NCBI GenBank assembly: GCA_015233485.1
Contig: JADFXO010000219.1
Span: forward strand, 1 to 6,568
Source of the DNA: Nitrospirota bacterium
Lineage (GTDB): Bacteria > Nitrospirota > Thermodesulfovibrionia > Thermodesulfovibrionales > Magnetobacteriaceae
Direction: 5' to 3'
DNA: 6,568 nucleotides
The notes under the pieces: model-generated
The model's input: only the letters and a program-made list of their open reading frames with translations
Told to the model about the DNA's origin: nothing
Databases searched by the model: none
Translations under genes and position numbers: made by a program
Shown: one piece after another, positions 5,737 to 6,568 of the stretch
How positions within the stretch are numbered: the stretch's first letter is position 1
Layout: each line of letters opens with the position of its first letter

Positions 5737-5775
5737 TTTTTTGAGAGAGCGGGGGCCACCCGCAGGGCTCAAAAA
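5737..5775. repeat. Long interrupted inverted repeat next to the resolvase
   Basis: The outer arms TTTTTGAG (5738-5745) and CTCAAAAA (5768-5775) enclose inner arms GCGGG (5749-5753) and CCCGC (5759-5763). It lies ~35 bases beyond the resolvase stop and ahead of the kdpD remnant. The T-rich arm precedes the GC stem and the A-rich arm follows it on both strands, the opposite of a canonical Rho-independent terminator. The A/T arms pair with each other, so a bidirectional terminator is only a weak fit. It may instead mark an element boundary. Confidence 0.4.
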
Positions 5776-5809
5776 TTAACAATCCTTTCATCACTTGACC
5801 GAGTTATCG

Positions 5810-6388
5810 TCAGGAAGATGCTTTCCTTACCCGCATAATTGTTTGCCGAGTCGTCTTGAATTCGCGCGCTATCTCGGCAACACTGACACTGGCATTCAGT
5901 CTCTCTACGACAACTGCCCGTTCCTCCGCATTAAGGGATGGCCGTCTTCCGATCCGTTTGCCAGCCGCCTTAGCCCGAATAATTCCCGCCTGCGTTCGTT
6001 CAATCAATAAATCCCGCTCGAACTCGGCCACAGCTGCGATGACCTGCATTGTCATCTTTCCTGCTGGGCTGGTTAGATCAACACCGCCAAGTGCGAGGCA
6101 ATGCACGCGTACGCCTGAGCCGGCGAGTTGCTCAACAGTTGCTCGAACATCCATTGCATTACGCCCAAGTCGGTCCAGTTTGGTTACGACCAACACGTCT
6201 CCTGATTCCATCCGATCAATGAGTTTAATGAAACCTGGCCGCTGTTTTGCAGCCACCGATCCGCTGATGTTTTCTTCGATAAGTCGGTGCGTCTCGATGG
6301 CGAATCCGGCCGCCCTGATTTCCATGCTTTGATTCTGGGTCGTCTGGCCTGCAGTAGAAACACGACAGTAGGCAAAAACACGTGACAT
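5810..6388 (-). CDS. Serine resolvase/invertase (Tn3 TnpR / Pin type)
   Basis: This is a small serine recombinase that cuts and rejoins DNA at paired sites via a 5'-phosphoserine link, resolving transposition cointegrates or inverting segments. The catalytic domain is intact: R9 and S11 in YCRVSTAGQ, R50 in KQRPGF, and the TKLDRLGRN motif (D72, R73, R76). The long E-helix (EFERDLLIERTQAG, ~122-135) leads into a C-terminal helix-turn-helix (~167-188, VAEIAREFKTTRQTIMRVRK). The 192-residue length is typical of full resolvases (~185). ATG at 6388 starts the frame and the ribosome binding site is weak. No transposase of the Tn3 type is in the window; it could lie to the right. The gene is GC-richer than the toxin-antitoxin genes, which suggests a separate origin. 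Resolvase and invertase cannot be told apart from the protein alone, but the res-like dyads upstream favour resolvase. Confidence 0.9.
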   Translation of the reverse strand: MSRVFAYCRVSTAGQTTQNQSMEIRAAGFAIETHRLIEENISGSVAAKQRPGFIKLIDRMESGDVLVVTKLDRLGRNAMDVRATVEQLAGSGVRVHCLALGGVDLTSPAGKMTMQVIAAVAEFERDLLIERTQAGIIRAKAAGKRIGRRPSLNAEERAVVVERLNASVSVAEIAREFKTTRQTIMRVRKASS

Positions 6389-6389
6389 A

Positions 6390-6502
6390 GGTCTATTCCC
6401 GTCCGAAAGTTATGTACGAATTAAAGCTTGCGTCCAAAATACATTTACCTTACTTTCGTACATCTGTAAACATGCATGTCCGAAATAGACCGGTTTCGGA
6501 CA
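6390..6502. promoter_or_regulatory. Candidate res site (array of dyads) upstream of the resolvase
   Basis: Three symmetric blocks lie between the resolvase start and the window edge. Site I-like: TGTCCGAAA (6477-6485) and TTTCGGACA (6494-6502) with an 8-base centre, 26 bp in all. Site II-like: TTTAC (6444-6448) and GTAAA (6466-6470), 27 bp in all. A further block has GTCCGAAA at 6401-6408, and ATGTACGAA (6412-6420) pairs with TTCGTACAT (6455-6463). GGTCTATT (6390-6397) is also repeated inverted at 6484-6491. A multi-subsite array beside the gene, with the most symmetric site furthest away, is the usual resolvase arrangement. A promoter inside it (minus strand TTTACA at 6465-6470, 17 bases, then TAAATG) would allow autoregulation. 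Confidence 0.5.
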
Positions 6503-6568
6503 GACTTGGTGATATTGTTTTCTATAAATAGTGCCCCTCTGCGTATTTTTTCACTTGGTGAGTGCAAT

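Noticed and set aside
5856..6332. 158-codon plus-strand open frame
   Set aside because: Antisense shadow of the GC-rich resolvase gene, low-complexity Ser/Ala/Thr/Arg composition.
6504..6561. Direct repeat ACTTGGTGA at 6504-6512 and 6553-6561
   Set aside because: Only 9 bp with two copies near the window edge; not enough to support an attachment site or iteron array.
1..6568. CRISPR array, tRNA or rRNA gene
   Set aside because: No regularly spaced repeats and no cloverleaf or ribosomal RNA signatures were seen.

Overview
The window looks like an accessory or decaying stretch of a Gram-negative bacterial chromosome. No gene pins down the taxon. The mix of a PII-like regulator, Kdp-type remnants, a UPF0175/DUF3368 toxin-antitoxin pair and a stand-alone RloC-like ATPase would fit Desulfobacterota-like or other anaerobic bacteria, but that is a guess. 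Base composition is mosaic: the toxin-antitoxin operon is AT-rich and the resolvase is visibly GC-richer, which suggests assembly by transfer.

Layout. (1) 1-~810: the 3' part of an IS4-type DDE insertion sequence on the + strand, cut by the window edge. (2) 643-3330 (-): a large AAA_13/COG4694 zinc-hook ATPase resembling the anticodon nuclease RloC. The insertion sequence sits at its extreme 3' end, so its last ~50 codons and stop codon are read from IS DNA. Its likely start is a TTG with a strong ribosome binding site. (3) 3331-3649: a divergent regulatory region with a palindrome and two + strand promoter candidates. (4) 3650-4761 (+): a two-gene toxin-antitoxin operon made of a tandem-duplicated UPF0175 antitoxin and a DUF3368 PIN-domain RNase toxin. 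(5) 4791-5620 (-): a run of small genes and remnants, read from right to left. It has a broken N-terminal piece of kdpD, a PII-like signalling protein with a degenerate nucleotide site, a 31-residue single-pass membrane protein, and a 17-codon ORF whose ribosome binding site lies in the loop of a perfect 12-bp hairpin. (6) 5737-5775: a large inverted repeat. (7) 5810-6388 (-): a serine resolvase of the Tn3/invertase type, with a res-like array of dyads upstream at 6390-6502.

How the parts fit. The left half is probably a small defence cluster (an RloC-like ATPase diverging from a VapC-like toxin-antitoxin module), flanked on one side by an insertion sequence. The right half appears to be the residue of a potassium-uptake (Kdp) locus with an associated PII-like regulator, later interrupted or abutted by a resolvase-bearing element. 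The most unusual points are the duplicated antitoxin, the IS-made C-terminus of the ATPase, the hairpin-embedded small ORF and the PII-like/Kdp remnant neighbourhood.
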